Source: Favolaschia claudopus
Taxonomy: Eukaryota; Basidiomycota; Agaricomycetes; Agaricales; Mycenaceae
Length of the DNA stretch: 64,000 nt
Reading direction: 5' to 3'
Assembly: GCA_037176885.1 (NCBI GenBank)
Contig: JAWWNJ010000022.1
Location: 1,364,001-1,428,000 of the forward strand
Part shown: positions 36,464 through 46,204 of the stretch, piece by piece
How the letters are laid out: each line of letters starts with the position of its first letter
How positions within the stretch are numbered: the stretch's first letter is position 1
Made by a program: the position numbers and the translations under genes
Notes under the pieces: model-generated
Told to the model about the DNA's origin: nothing
What the model saw: the letters and a program-made list of their open reading frames with translations, nothing else
The model's database searches: none

Positions 36464-37112
36464 CTATACACCTCGACCGCGCCCTCTGCCGCCACGCATT
36501 GGCCCACCACGCCCGCCACGGCCTAGGAAATGGAAGATTTGAATGAAATCACTGGAGAATAATAGAAAAGTACCTCTCGCAGGCGCGCCTCGCCCTACAG
36601 ACACCATCAGTTACCTGATGACGCGAATTTGAAGAAAATCATACCGCGATTATTCCCACTAACATATGCTCCCCTTGCTCCGCGACCAGCGTCTCGAGCA
36701 CGGTTTTGTTCTTCTTTAACCGCGTCAAGTAGTGTATCGGGTACCCGGAGATATTTTATCTTCGTGCCGGGTTCAGTGAAAAACGCGTCGAACGAAAAAA
36801 GCATTGGATACACACCGTGCTTCCCCGGATATAGCATTCTTTGAGTTTCCAGAAACGGTCGCCATCGGTGTTGGTCTGGTACACCTCCCGCAGCGTGATG
36901 TTCATGAAGTTGTCGCAGTTGACTAGATGTCCGTTGAATGTTTCGCCATTCTTGAGTTCTACCAACTGGGATTCGTCTGTACCTTGATATGAGGGTTATC
37001 GGGGCTGGCGCGCACCATGGGCTTGTTCTGAGCTGCATTGAGAAGGGATAATGGAAGCTAGAGACCCGGGATGAGCGGGGAACTTGGGTGGAGAGAGGCC
37101 CGTTCATACCAT
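36464..37112 (-). CDS. LSM4: U6 snRNA-associated Sm-like protein LSm4
   Basis: Six exons (37112-37110, 37057-37016, 36965-36816, 36759-36645, 36594-36574, 36522-36464) give 129 aa. The Sm fold is obvious: [34 protein letters not shown] (Sm1) and [20 protein letters not shown] (Sm2). The tail is an RG-rich tract ending [10 protein letters not shown], typical of Lsm4. It is a subunit of the Lsm2-8 ring on U6 snRNA and of the cytoplasmic Lsm1-7 decapping ring. The first exon consists of the ATG alone, with a 52-nt intron directly after it; without it no start gives the conserved N-terminus. Five introns in a 129-codon gene. Confidence 0.93.
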
Positions 37113-37867
37113 TTTGGAGGAGGAAGAGTAGGATGTGTGACAGTGACGCGTAACTCTTTTGCTCTTTCCTCTCATCTTGCTCTCCACTGCTTCACAAATC
37201 GCGACAGTTAACAGTATACACGACAAGCCCCTCGTCGAAACTCGAGTATCTCGAGTCAAATCCTGAACACCAGCTCCAGGGCTATACGAAAAATCGAAGA
37301 ACTCCAATGACAACTGGCGACTGCAATCACTCCTGGTTTCTGGCGGCGTAGTCTCATAGTAGAGACCGCGGTACTCGCTATCCTCCTACGTCTGCATTGT
37401 CGTATGGATAAGTATTGGTCGGCCGCCTCTTGAATCTCCGTATGCATGCCGCCAGAGGAGGAATTTTTTTCGCGTGGCGTTTGATCCGGTCGTGTGCGCA
37501 TTGCAATTCGTCGTGGGCAAGCAGTTGTCGTGAACCGGCGGGCCCTACTCATCTTGGAATCATTCCCCAACCCTCCTCCCCACCGATCCCCCATATTACA
37601 GTACTAAGTAAACGAGGGATGCCTTTTTTATGCTGTTGTACTATAGCAAAATAGAGACTGACCACCCATGACTCGAGTTCGTTGCATTGCACCGAGACAA
37701 CCGCGAGATTGAGAACTGAGGATGTATCCCGGTCTAATCACGGCCAAGCGATACGTGTTATCGTTGTGTTATCGAAATTTGAATCGAGTCAATCGCAGTC
37801 ACAAAACTTTATTTAAAACTTGCTTCGAACTACCACAAGCACTTTCCTTGTTCACCCTGACGCTGCA
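37113..37867. other. divergent promoter region between LSM4 and AsnRS
   Basis: 755 bp between two divergent housekeeping start codons. A minus-strand ORF at 37256-37594 (begins GDRWGGGLGNDSKMSRARRF in frame, rich in Arg) has no recognised domain; it could be a small mitochondrial-type protein but I cannot support it. A TTTATTTAAAA element lies about 60 bp before the AsnRS ATG. Confidence 0.35.
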
Positions 37868-39992
37868 ATGGCAGCCATCCATATCGACGAATCTGCCGGC
37901 TCAGACCCTACGGGGACGGGCGCAGCTGATCAGCCTTATCAGTCACTTGGATTCGCCTTATTCAAGCATGGCGCTGAGGCTGCTTTTCTAACACGGAAGG
38001 ATGCGACTGCAACCTACGAAGAACCTACACAGTCGTCTTTGAAGAAAGCCAAGAAAACGGCTGAAGGTCTGGAGAAAAAGCGCAAGAAAGCGGAAGATCT
38101 TGAACGCGCAGAAAATGAAGAAAAGGAGAAGCGGCAGCAGGTGTTAGAGCAGAGCAAGAAAATCGTGCTCACTGAGGATTCAAGTCTTCCAAAAGCTTCA
38201 AAGGTACGCAATTTATACCGATAACCAAGTGTGAGCTGAGTTGCAACTTCCCCGAATGATTAGGCAAAGATCGTACACCTTGAACCTCTGCGATCTCAAC
38301 GAGTCCGCATATTCGGATGGGTCCATCGTCTTCGCGTGCAGAAAGGACTTATCTTCATTGTCCTGCGTGATGGTACTGGATATCTCCAAGCCGTGTTGAC
38401 TGGTACTGCTGTGCGAGACATCCATCGATTCTTTCTCGTCAAAAATCACTAACAGTCCCATAGACTCAGACATACGACGCGTTAACGTTAGCTCTTGAGT
38501 CTTCGGTAGAGCTTGTCGGTACTCTGCAGGTTGTACCAGAAGGCAAGACTGCTCCAGGTGGTCATGAACTCGCGGTCGACTACTGGCGACTTATTGGCGG
38601 TTCACCCGGTGGCGACGATGCGTTCAGCACGAGATTGAACGAAGTGCGATCTACGTCCCTTCATCTATCTACGCACCTTGCTGACGGTCTCTCAGCATTC
38701 CGACCCCTCGATCCAAGCAGATCTGCGTCACCTTGTGCTACGTGGCGAAACAGCATCCAGCGTGCTCCGCCTTCGGGCAGCATTAATGAGCGCGTTCCGG
38801 CAATCCTACGCCTCCCATGATATTTTGGAAGTCACTCCACCCTGTCTTGTGCAGACGCAGGTCGAGGGCGGCGCAACGTTGTTCAAGCTGGATTATTACG
38901 GGCAGCCGGCCTTCCTCACGCAGAGTTCCCAGCTGTACCTCGAGACTTGTTTGCCCAGTCTAGGAGATGTCTTCTGTGTTCAAGAGAGTTTCAGGGCGGA
39001 AAACAGGTTCGTAATCTATTCTATCTCATTCACAACGAAACTCAGGAATTATTGCCAGCCATACCCGACGCCATCTGAGTGAGTACACTCATATGGAAGC
39101 AGAACTTGCCTTCATCGACTTCAACGACTTGATGGACCATATCGAGGCTATCGTATGTATTTGCAGCCACTACTCAATTCATCATGCTTACTTGTATCCG
39201 AGATTTGCGAAACTGTCGACACTCTCCTCGCCCACCCTTCCTCCGCCGCCCTCATCAAACAGCTCAACCCCAGTTTTGAGGCGCCAGCTCGACCTTTCCT
39301 TCGCATGTCGTACGAGGATGCCATTCAGTGGCTTGTAGAGCACGGCATCAAGCGCCCTGCTGAGGACGCCGATGAGAAACCTATCCTGGACGCAAACGGC
39401 CAAGTCACAATGGTGGACCACGTCGTTGGGGACGATATTGCCGAGGCGGCGGAGCGCCAGATGACGGATATCCTTGGGAAGCCCATGTTCCTGTACGGTT
39501 TCCCGGCTGAGTTGAAGGCATTCTACATGAAGAAGATCCCTGCTAAGGATGGCAAGACCACCTTCACTGAAAGCTGCGATCTTCTCATGCCTAACGTTGG
39601 AGAGATTGTTGGTGTGTACATCTCGCTCCATCATTCGTACAGGAATTCACGAGAGGTGCAGGTGGATCGATGAGGATAGACGATATGGACGAGCTGATTG
39701 CGGCGTATAAGCGAGAAGGAATTCCATTGGAACCGTACTACTGGTTCACTGACCAGCGTAAATATGGCACTTGCCAGCATGGTGGTTATGGAGTCGGAGT
39801 CGAGGTGAGGGTTATCTCTGGATTCCGGCGAGTGCTATGAAAGATTGATTGTTTTCGGCAGCGATTGCTTGCATGGCTCGCTAACAGATACACTGTGCGC
39901 GAGTGCTCGCTGTACCCTAGGTATGTTCTCGTCCCAGTTTCTCCATCCTGACTGATTCGCTGTTTAGATGGCCTGGTCGCGCGACGCCTTAA
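37868..39992 (+). CDS. DED81: asparaginyl-tRNA synthetase, cytosolic
   Basis: Nine exons (37868-38203, 38264-38410, 38464-38643, 38696-39006, 39059-39152, 39203-39611, 39662-39804, 39862-39920, 39968-39992) give 567 aa, all in phase. It charges tRNA-Asn with asparagine in the cytosol. An N-terminal Lys/Glu-rich extension (about residues 55-100, likely coiled coil) precedes the OB-fold anticodon-binding domain ([20 protein letters not shown]). The class II catalytic core has motif 1 around [16 protein letters not shown] and [13 protein letters not shown], motif 2 with [21 protein letters not shown], and motif 3 [29 protein letters not shown] is the Asn-specific rather than Asp-specific form. 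The symbol is that of the yeast orthologue. No sign of disruption. Confidence 0.95.
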
Positions 39993-40215
39993 GAGTCTAA
40001 TTAGTAATTTGTTGCAATAACAGTCTCGTTTTTGTTTATATTCTAGATTGTTGTATGAGTGAATCTAAGGGGCGTCAGTTTTGATTGTATGGCTCATTGT
40101 TCCCGGTACAAGCAGTTCCCCAAAAATAACGTCATCCCAAAAATTTCCTAAAGCAGCCACTCGGCGTTGTTTGGGTTTGTTGATCCCAAGAAAGGAAACT
40201 TCTTGATCTCCAACC

Positions 40216-42015
40216 ATGTCGTCGCAAAAATTTGTTTTCGCGCAGTAAGTAGAAGGTGCAAACAAATCCTTTGAAAAAATGACCGAATTTTGTTAGCTTT
40301 ATGGTTGGAAACACATACGTACGCTGGACGAAATCTCAGAATCTGCTGGAATTGAGCTGACCACCTGTGTTGATTTTAGCCATACACCTCAGCGGACTGG
40401 ACAGCGGACATTGAAGAGGCCAGTGCAGGCGACATGTGCGGCCCAGGATAATTCTTGCTCCTCTCTGACACAAATCAGAGATGGCTTCGTCCTGAATGTC
40501 GGTAAAGAAGACTGGCAGCTGGATAGGGTGGCAATGTGCTTCAAAGCAGCTGAAAATTCCCCTTTACCCTTTTCTTTTTTCATGAGCTTCGACATGAGGT
40601 TTGTTTCTTTTACTCCGGGTTGCACGACAATACAAGATTTTGAATATTGCCGTGTCGAATACAGTTCAATTCCAGCCAGCTCAGAGTCCGATGTCAATCT
40701 AATATGCAATTATCTGACTGCTTTCGGGAATCATCCCCGTATGTTTCGATATCAAGACAAGGTGGTTGTTTCGACATTTGCCGGGGAAGGCGCAACATTC
40801 GGACAAACTGGCCACGACCTTGACAAAGTTTGGTTGTTTGCTAAGAATGCGTTGGAGAGTATTGTCCCCGTAATTTTCTTTCCTTTCTGTTTTGCACCTA
40901 TGGTGAGAGTGACCCGCGAAAAGGTCCATTTTATCCCTGCATTCTTCATCGACCCGGCCAGGTTTCGAGCGATGACGACTTTGGATGGCGTGTTCAATGT
41001 AGACGTGGTCATTTTCTCCGCTGTCCAGTGGGTGCTAAACACTATTACCATGTAGTGGAACGGGGGCTGGCCGCTGCATCTCACACCAATGCATTCGCGT
41101 CAAGAGATCGAATTACCAAAACTTGAAACTGACAAAGAGTACTTGGACAATCTTGAGCTGTGTCTCCTTGGTTTTTCACGGTAAGTGTGTCCTTCGCAGA
41201 ATTTTGGAGTAATCAATGTATACATCCCGCTAGCACTACGGGCCCGATAGTTGGAATAAAAACGTCAGTATTTGCTCAATACCAGTCCATTCGATTCTCT
41301 CACAACACGATAGTGGATATATCGTGCAGATGACTGGCTCTTCGCTCGCAGATGGGAGCAGCTCATTGCCATGCGCTCTCAAATCGATATTGTACAGGTG
41401 ATTTCGTGGAATGGTTCGACGCTTTCTTTTTATCTCGGACAGAAGGCTTATACCATTGCGAAACTAGATTATGGAGAATCTCATTACATTTGCCCAACGA
41501 TACGTGGGGCACAGCCCAACTCACATGCTTGGGTGGACGGTTTTCCGCACGACGCGTGGTTACATCTCAACAGTTTTTTTGCGCGCACATTCAAGAACGG
41601 TGCATATCCGTCTATCGACCAAGATCGCATATTTATGTGGGGTCGGCCACATCCCCGCACGGCAAAAGCACTAGAGACCATTCCTCGTCCTCGGAATTGG
41701 GAGCTGGTTCGTAACATTGGTTGACCCTTCTACCTGCGACGCTGATTTGCCGCCTAGACCGACGACAGGTTCTGGGTCATTGTTATGTGTATCGCACCGG
41801 CCACCGTGAAATTATACGCAGGGGACTTCAACCCAATATCGGTCGAGGTCGGAAGCGGAATGAGCAAATTATCGCGGCATCTGAAGGAGGGAGAAGGAAT
41901 GCGAGTCGTGATCGAGCGCCGAGGAACAGTTGTGAAGGAATGCATTGCCGAAGGATTCATTTTTGAAAACACGCCAGCGGTCTATAATTTCAATGCTTTC
42001 ACGGCGATGGCATGA
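40216..42015 (+). pseudogene. GH71 alpha-1,3-glucanase (mutanase-type), frameshifted copy
   Basis: GH71 enzymes cleave alpha-1,3-glucan, a fungal cell-wall polymer. Successive exons encode FVFAHFMVGNTYPYTSADW, DGFVLNVGKEDWQLDRVA, SSIPASSESDVNLICNYL, DKVVVSTFAGEGATFG, FIPAFFIDPARFRAMTTLDG, WNGGWPLHLTP, SPWFFT-HYGPDSWNKNW, RSQIDIVQVISWNDYGESHY and HAWVDGFPHDAWLHLN, followed by a C-terminal domain ending at 42015. Near 41155 the frame of YLDNLE does not continue into AVSPWFFT: about six residues are missing and the frame shifts, with no intron to explain it. The junction at about 40430-40490 also needs an unusual splice. No signal peptide precedes the catalytic domain. Probably non-functional, though recently so because the other exons are clean. 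Confidence 0.75.
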
Positions 42016-42126
42016 ACTATTATAGACAGAAGCCTTCGACGAAACGTACCCGCAGATAACTCAAAACGGGTTGTATATACAGCAAATGAGTGACGTAGTC
42101 GCTAAATAAAATGTCCTGTACTACTA

Positions 42127-42835
42127 CTATACATGTAGTTTTTGTTCAAGAAGATATGCATAGAACTCCAAACAATCCGTTCCGGCTGTCAACGTCGCTT
42201 TGAAAGCGTCCCAACTGTCGAACAACGTCTCAATCCCCACGATTTCGACAATGGCAATCCAATCCGATGGGTTGAGAGTGCAAAGTCCATTGGAGACGTA
42301 GCATGGAGCGTGCGAGTCGAAGGCGGTTTTTTTCAGTGCGGCACAGCTGTTGTCCGCGTGTGGAGCGCCACTCGCATCGGGAACAAGTGCCTCTTGCAGA
42401 CAATGGAGTGTTGCAAGCATCCATGTCTGGCCTTTCTCGCTAAGCGCCGCCCGCTGGGTCTGAAATTTGGTGCAGAATTTCTGGCCGTACCCCAAAGGAT
42501 ATCCGGAAGACCCGCATTGATAACGCGACTCGAGGCAGTCTGCGTAGAAGGTGCAGCTGTCTGGAGGCGGGTTGAGACATTCGGGACTGGTCGAGTTCAC
42601 TGAGGGCGGAGTTGACGCTGCGAGGATACCATTTGGCGGACTTCCGGGAGCGGGAGAGAATACCGTCAACAAAGAAACGAAGACGGTGAGGGCGAGACTG
42701 AGGGATCAGAGACACGGTCAGTCGCTTGTTGAAGTAAATTAATTATGTTGAAAATAGAACACACATTCGCTTTGCTATCGAACTGAAGACGATTCAGTAG
42801 AAGGGCCAGCTGCAATGATCATACTCCCACCTCAT
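42127..42835 (-). CDS. small secreted cysteine-rich protein
   Basis: The main exon 42697-42127 encodes a signal-peptide-like core (LALTVFVSLLTVFSPA) followed by a Cys-rich domain: CTFYADCLESRYQCG, PLGYGQKFCTKF, GQTWMLATLHCLQEALV, HAPCYVSNGLCTL, DWIAIVEIVGIETLF and WDAFKATLTAGTDCLEFY. I know this pattern from secreted proteins of Agaricomycetes, of unknown function. A 5-nt first exon (42835-42831, ATGAG) with a 133-nt intron gives MSLALTVFVSLL and about 191 aa in total; this start is tentative, since no ATG is in frame in the main exon. Probably extracellular. Ten or more cysteines suggest disulfides. Confidence 0.6.
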
Positions 42836-43197
42836 ACGACTGCAGCGAGATTGAGGCAGCTGGTGGCGACTGTCTGCGATGGAAGGATATGTCAAGTTGT
42901 CAAGGACAAAAATGTTGGGAGTTGGAGTTATATGCCCGCATAAGACACGGTCGGCGGCGGCCGCCGGTGGTTTTCGTTGGCTGGCGGCAGCCAAGGGATA
43001 TTGGTGATCACCGAGATTAGATAACGACTTCCGGCACGTTCCGCCAGCTTTGTATGTGTGTTGAACAGCTCCTATCACAAACCGTCGACTACCACCAGTT
43101 TCCGTTGGCTTTCGTCGACCTTGCTATAGGATTGAATTTCAAATTTCCAAAATGGCGTGACCTCTGTCTCCTTGACTCCGTCCATCGACTTCCAGCA
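42836..43197. other. intergenic with GC-rich degenerate repeat words
   Basis: Contains CGGCGGCGGCCGCCGGTGG, TTTTCGTTGGCTGGCGGC and TTTCCGTTGGCTTTCG, the same word family as the block at 49.93-50.50 kb. No coding potential recognised. Confidence 0.5.
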
Positions 43198-45338
43198 ATG
43201 TCCACCAGCACTTCTGCCGCTGCCCAAAAGTTCGAGGGCGACATCAATAAATATAAAGTCGATAAGCTCAAGCAGCTGAGTGCTGCTCTTGGTCTCACTG
43301 TAACTGGAAGCAACGGCAAGAAAACCCCTGTCAAAGACGACTTTCTCGGTGCAATCAAGGAAAGAGTGTTCAAGTCCAGCAAAAATGTTCTTGAAGCCGA
43401 TCCTCGATTTGCTGGTCTCTACGAGGGAAAGAAAAGACAGCCTGGTAGAAGTAAGACAAGTGCCGATAAGGCTGCGGAGGATATTCTGGAGCAGTCAAAA
43501 CCCGCGCCGGTGATTTCTGGGTGCCTTTTATTCTTACTATACCGCATTATTTTTTCCTGAGATATATTTTGGCAGGGCATTGGCGAAGCTTCAAAAGATG
43601 GGTGTTACGGCTGACCCTAAAGGCCAGATTCGTCCCTTGAATTCCGGTAGTATATTATCTCTTCAACTCAAACTCATCCCGAATGTTGACCTATATTCTC
43701 AGCTGCCTCAAAGAAACCCGCCGGTGCTTCCTTCTCCTCGCCTCTCACATCAGACGTTGAAGAAGATGGGAAAGAAGAAGTAGTTCCGAGCGCCAGTGAC
43801 CATGAAGACGATCCCGATTCTCAGGGAGAGCAGGAAACAACTGCTAAACACACCGAAGTTATCAAGCGTATTGGTCAGTCTTTGACCCCTTGCCGCAACT
43901 CCCTCTTAAGATTTGGTTTGCAAGTCCTCTTGAAAGTTATCAATGCGGCAGACCCCAATGCAGCTGTCAATGAGACCTTCGTACACGGCGTGAATATTAC
44001 CAAGACTACCACAACTAGTGGCGCTATCAGACACGAATTAGACTTGAGAGAGGTAGTTCCAATTGCGCTCGCAAATCCTAATATGTCCCCAGTCAAAAGT
44101 GAGTCTGTTCTTATTGTGTTACGCCAGACAGCTGAAATTGTGTTTCCAGATGATAGGTCCGGTAAGATCAGCCGTCCCGGTTTCAGCGAGCCCAACAGCA
44201 AGATGGTCATCGGAAAAATCAGAGACTTCGTCGACGATCCGCAACAGGAGTCCAATGCTGAAGAATCCAATGAGGTGGACGAGGAATACAGGCGTACTGC
44301 CACTCGAATGAATACTCTCACCGTAAACGAAGATGAACAAAATGGCTTCTTTAGCTGCGGTGTGTTCTATGAACCAACAAGCAATGTAAGTCTTGTTCTT
44401 GATCTCGGAGACAATGGCGAGAGAATTAACGAAATCACTCTAGTCATCCAGCAGGCCAGGAGGCTCTCAGGTCGTCCCTCCCCCCACCAGTCTCACAGGA
44501 GCAGGGAGTGATCGCCCCAAGGACATCGCGAACAACCGTCATGCTGTTTCGGCTCAGTCCAAACCAACCCCTGGCCCTCACACAGCTCAGTACCATCTCT
44601 TCCTGCGCCTTCTTGTTCGTCACGAGAAGACCCTCACGCTGGTCAAGAACAATACCGGAGCCGACGCCTTGGCTAACTATAGAATATTTGACCCATTCCT
44701 CCAGCTCTTTGCAGAGTTTGGGACCAAGTCTGGGTATCTCGTCCCCCACGGTGAGGATAATCGCCCTCAGCACACATCGTTTGACGTCTGAGTCTCTAGA
44801 TTATGCCGGAAACGATCTTCTGGAATCCAACCTTCCCAACTGGCAGGACCATCTCAACACTACGTTCACGCAAGAGCACATCATCCTCGCGGCCGGGCTC
44901 AAGTGATCCAGCACCCGAGATATGCACAGCATCATACGCAAGTCGCTAGACCTTAACCATGAAGTTGCCAAGTATCTCGCTTCTGGCGGAAACGGTAGTA
45001 CAGACGAGGCGATCGTGAAGCAGGAGCGTCGTTTTGGTCGGATGCGTTTTGGGGAGTTTAAGAATTTACTCGAAGAACTCATTGAGGAGGAAGAGGATGA
45101 AAAGCCGGAGTCGTCGAAGGCGGCGTTGAAGGGAAAGGGAAAGGCCAAGGCTAAGAAGCGGTCCCGCCAGGACAATGATGACTCCGAGGAGGAGGAGGAG
45201 GGGAGCAAGGCGAAGCGGATGAAGAAGAAGATGTCGAAGAAGGAGAAACTGAAGAAGCAGCTTGAGGATATGCAGAGGAAGTTTGAGCAACTCAGCGACG
45301 ATGAAGAGGGAATGACGAGCGACAATCTCGATAACTGA
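43198..45338 (+). CDS. SAP-like nuclear protein of unknown function, with an in-frame TGA
   Basis: Seven exons (43198-43520, 43576-43646, 43703-43873, 43925-44098, 44150-44385, 44471-44750, 44800-45338) are in phase. The N-terminus KYKVDKLKQLSAALGLTVTG..KKTPVKDDFLGAIKERV fits a SAP helix-loop-helix by spacing. Then an acidic linker, a folded central part (LLKVINAADPNAAVNETFV, YHLFLRLLVRHEKTL) and a basic, acidic C-terminus with KKMSKKEKLKKQLEDM, a coiled coil. Nuclear, probably chromatin-associated, by inference. An in-frame TGA at 44904-44906 interrupts the last exon; the frame stays open for another 144 codons. Either the protein stops there, the codon is a nonsense change, or the 27-nt GT..AG segment 44903-44929 is removed. 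Without the TGA the length would be 597 codons. Confidence 0.6.
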
Positions 45339-46204
45339 TCAGTACAATTGGCCCAAGCCAATCAAAGATTCAACTCTTTCAGACGTCTGTAGTACATACT
45401 CTTGATAAAATCCACAGATTCTGCTCTGTATGTAGCCTTTGGTGCGACCGTTTGCAAACTTGAAGTAAAGCCAGGCGAAAGCGAGACATCTGTTTGCACG
45501 ACGTCGATTGCAGTTGCGGAGTGTTCATTGAATTTATATGGAGACCATTGCGCCCCGCTGCGCATGAAGCACCCCATTTCCTGCATAAAGACATGTCAGG
45601 CAAGTGTTTAGGTGGCGAGAAAGCGAGGTTGGTACACAGAGTCGCAATCGCAAGGTACCAGTTACAGGCTTTGGAATTTGGGACCGCAGGATTTCAGTCA
45701 AATCGGCTTCGTTTGACTCGAGACAAAGTGCTAACATATTCATTTAGGCTTTAACTAGTATGCCGCGAGACCCCGAACCGAACGTTGCCCGAACGCGTCG
45801 GCGCTGTTGCCGACAACGTTCGGGCACTAATCATAGATCTTATACCTCGGTACGTCGAGATCTTGGTCAAAACTGCCTCGTTTGATTCAAACTAAAGGGT
45901 TAACATCTTTGTTTAGGACATACTAACGAATGTTCAAGTCAATCGTGGCTGTCGACCTCGAGATCGACGCCGGACGGTGGAAGGTGAGACTTGATCTGCT
46001 TTGAGTGATTGAAAACCTCTCACTCAGATTTCCGTCTGTTCTCTCAAACTAGAGGCTTCCAATGATCCTCTAGCATATGTAGAGCCTCCCAAACTGTCCC
46101 AGGAGGGAATCCTTTCTACCTAGACCTCTATTTATCTCGTAATCTATTGGCTTGATTTGCTTCCGCTGTTCTTGTGATCGACGACATCTTGATTCTGTGC
46201 AGTC
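45339..46204. other. gap with a paired direct repeat and a long hairpin
   Basis: Segments at 45702-45755 and 45869-45920 are about 70% similar (CTCGTTTGA..AACAT.TTTGTTTAGG). Between them lies the hairpin listed separately. A two-exon plus-strand ORF (45930-45983 joined to 46028-46121; begins MFKSIVAVDLEID) gives about 49 aa; it has clean splice signals but no known match. Confidence 0.4.
45786..45826. repeat. 16-bp two-part inverted repeat (hairpin)
   Basis: TGCCCGAACG (45786-45795) pairs with CGTTCGGGCA (45817-45826), and GTCGGC (45797-45802) pairs with GCCGAC (45809-45814), leaving a 6-nt loop and one small bulge. All arms are perfect. Confidence 0.85.

Noticed and set aside
45066..45290. 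Leucine-rich minus-strand ORF
   Set aside because: It is the antisense of a Lys/Glu-rich coding region of the SAP-like gene, which always produces leucine-rich shadows.
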